Origin: an uncultured Sphingomonadaceae bacterium
Lineage (GTDB): Bacteria; Pseudomonadota; Alphaproteobacteria; Sphingomonadales; Sphingomonadaceae
Direction of reading: 5' to 3'
Assembly: GCA_937873035.1 (NCBI GenBank)
Contig: CALMVA010000073.1
Span: forward strand, 1 to 64,000
Length of the DNA stretch: 64,000 bases
This document shows positions 62,639 through 64,000 of this stretch, one piece after another. Both the position numbers and the translations under genes were made by a program. Position 1 is the stretch's first letter. Every line of letters starts with the position of its first letter. The notes below the pieces were generated by a model. That model saw nothing but the letters and a program-made list of their open reading frames with translations. It was not told where the DNA came from and searched no databases.

Positions 62639-64000
62639 GCGCGTAAAGCTGGTCAAGCGCCTCGCGCGGGCTGAGGCCATCGACATCAACGCCCGCCAGC
62701 GCATCGCGCAACGGATCGCGCACCTCTTCCACCTTGGTCGCGGCAAAGAGCGGCAGATCATCGAGCCCCGCCGCCAGCCCGCCCGTCGCATCGCGGCCTG
62801 CCTCCAGCTTGTCGAGCACGGCCTTTGCCCGCGCGAGCACCTTGGGCGGAAGCCCCGCGAGCCGGGCGACCGCAATGCCATAGCTGCGGTCTGCCGGGCC
62901 GCTCCCCAGTTCATGCAGCAGCACCAGATCGCCACGATATTCGCGCGCGCGGACATGATGGAGCGAGAGCGCGGGCAGCTTTTCAGCCAAGCGCGTCAGC
63001 TCATGATAATGGGTGGCGAACAGGCAGCGGCAGCGGTTGACCTCATGCACCGCCTCCACCACGGCCCAGGCGATCGCCAGCCCGTCATAGGTGGAGGTGC
63101 CGCGCCCGACTTCATCGAGGATGATGAAGCTGCGTTGGGTCGCCTGCGAGAGGATGGCCGCCGTCTCGACCATTTCGACCATGAAGGTGGATCGGCCCCG
63201 CGCCAGATTGTCCGACGCGCCAACGCGGCTGAAGAGGCGGTCCACCAGACCGATCGTGGCGGTGGACGCGGGCACATAGCAGCCCGCCTGCGCCATCACC
63301 GCGATCAGCGCGTTCTGCCGCAAGAAGGTGGATTTACCCCCCATATTGGGGCCTGTCACCAGCCACAGCCGTGAATTGGGCACGAGCGCGCAATCATTGG
63401 CGACGAAACGCTCGCCCGATTTGGCGACGGCGGCTTCGACAACGGGATGACGGCCACCAGTGATCTCGAAGCGCGCATCGGGCGCAAAGGCTGGGCGCGC
63501 CCAGCCCCCCTCGATGGCGCGTTCGGCAAGCGCGGAGGCCACATCGAAACGAGCAAGCGCATCCGCTGTCGCTGCAATCTCGCGCGCGCGGGCGAGCGCA
63601 AGGCCCGTCAATTCTTCCAGATGCCCCGCTTCGGCGGCAAGCGCGTGTGCACCGGCCTGCGTGACCTTGATTGCCAGATCGTGCAATTCCGGCGCGTTGA
63701 AGCGGACGACGCCCGCCAGCGTCTGCCGGTGGGTGAAGCCCGACTCCGCCGCCATCAGCGGATCGGCATTTTTGGCCGAGACTTCGATGTGATAGCCGAG
63801 CACATTGTTGTGCTTGATCTTGAGGCCCGAAATGCCCGTCTGGTCGCGGTAGCGCGCTTCGAGCATCGCCATCGCACGCCGCCCGTCTCCCCCCATCGAG
63901 CGCAGTTCATCAAGCGCCGCATCATAGCCTTCGGCAATATAGCCGCCCTGACCTGCATCGAGCGGCGGATTGGAAACGATGGCGCGCGCCAGAAGGTCCA
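62607..64000 (-). CDS. mutS: DNA mismatch repair protein MutS, C-terminal part (5' end outside window)
   Basis: About 464 codons of the C-terminal half are visible, and the frame continues past base 64000. The lever/clamp end and ATPase are present: Walker A GPNMGGKST, signature region, Walker B FIILDEVGRGTSTYDG, and the ATP-contacting HYHEL. The C-terminal helix-turn-helix dimerisation segment follows (GLSPREALDQLYALK). The usual mutS is about 850-900 residues. Convergent overlap with the hydroxylase gene of 32 bases. Confidence 0.95.
   Translation of the reverse strand, partial: DLLARAIVSNPPLDAGQGGYIAEGYDAALDELRSMGGDGRRAMAMLEARYRDQTGISGLKIKHNNVLGYHIEVSAKNADPLMAAESGFTHRQTLAGVVRFNAPELHDLAIKVTQAGAHALAAEAGHLEELTGLALARAREIAATADALARFDVASALAERAIEGGWARPAFAPDARFEITGGRHPVVEAAVAKSGERFVANDCALVPNSRLWLVTGPNMGGKSTFLRQNALIAVMAQAGCYVPASTATIGLVDRLFSRVGASDNLARGRSTFMVEMVETAAILSQATQRSFIILDEVGRGTSTYDGLAIAWAVVEAVHEVNRCRCLFATHYHELTRLAEKLPALSLHHVRAREYRGDLVLLHELGSGPADRSYGIAVARLAGLPPKVLARAKAVLDKLEAGRDATGGLAAGLDDLPLFAATKVEEVRDPLRDALAGVDVDGLSPREALDQLYALKRLLMENKG

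Overview
The window looks like chromosome from an alphaproteobacterium of the order Sphingomonadales. The basis is high G+C, the protein families and gene order (smc next to DsbA-like proteins and dciA; leuS-lptE-holA; a sphingomonad-style exosortase/EPS cluster) and short hairpin terminators with little intergenic space. I recognise families from memory only; no database search was run. I saw no rRNA, tRNA or CRISPR array, and no insertion sequence or phage gene. No gene-free stretch exceeds about 300 bases once the start codons are chosen as listed.

Layout. 1-9.5 kb: housekeeping and metabolism. It holds a partial aldehyde dehydrogenase, an extensin-like lipoprotein, a LOG-type nucleosidase, a membrane-anchored cytochrome c and prephenate dehydratase. 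A mutY - serine hydrolase - nudC operon with overlapping start/stop codons runs back to back with dciA and two tandem DsbA-like proteins. 9.5-15.7 kb: smc, a PfpI-family protein, a receiver-less sigma-54 activator and a crotonase. 15.8-19.4 kb: a two-gene type I secretion unit (ABC exporter plus HlyD adaptor). 19.4-29.4 kb: a minus-strand exopolysaccharide operon closed by a good intrinsic terminator. In transcription order it encodes an outer-membrane barrel, a Wza-like export protein, a Wzc/GumC-like chain-length protein, a CpsD-like ATPase with an altered P-loop, an exosortase, EpsI, a WcaJ-like initiating transferase, a nucleotide-sugar dehydrogenase and a glycosyltransferase. A small two-helix protein, an AAA ATPase and a family 2 glycosyltransferase diverge from the same upstream region (29.6-32.3 kb).

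32.4-41.7 kb: xthA-ribA, yggS-HAD hydrolase, a ThiE-like protein, a small beta-barrel, a DUF3576 lipoprotein, then leuS-lptE-holA. 41.6-45.4 kb: a tandem pair of palindromic repeats, a TonB-dependent receptor and infC. 45.5-53.5 kb: the conserved ybbP-ybbA/tesA (permease, ATPase, lysophospholipase) neighbourhood with a DUF885 peptidase inserted, a DsbA-fold isomerase, an SDR protein divergent from an HxlR regulator across a perfect palindrome, and clpS. 53.6-64 kb: a phasin, a GNAT protein, two acyl-CoA dehydrogenases divergent from an MFS transporter across another perfect palindrome, glnD, a TPR/aspartyl-hydroxylase protein and the C-terminal part of mutS.

The most interesting region is the exosortase/EPS locus. 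No sorting substrate is visible in the window, the kinase-like ATPase has lost its P-loop lysine, and the leader of the small accessory gene contains three mutually exclusive complementary segments, one of which overlaps the ribosome-binding site. Several intergenic perfect dyads (36.9, 52.7, 57.4 kb) are also clear candidate operators.
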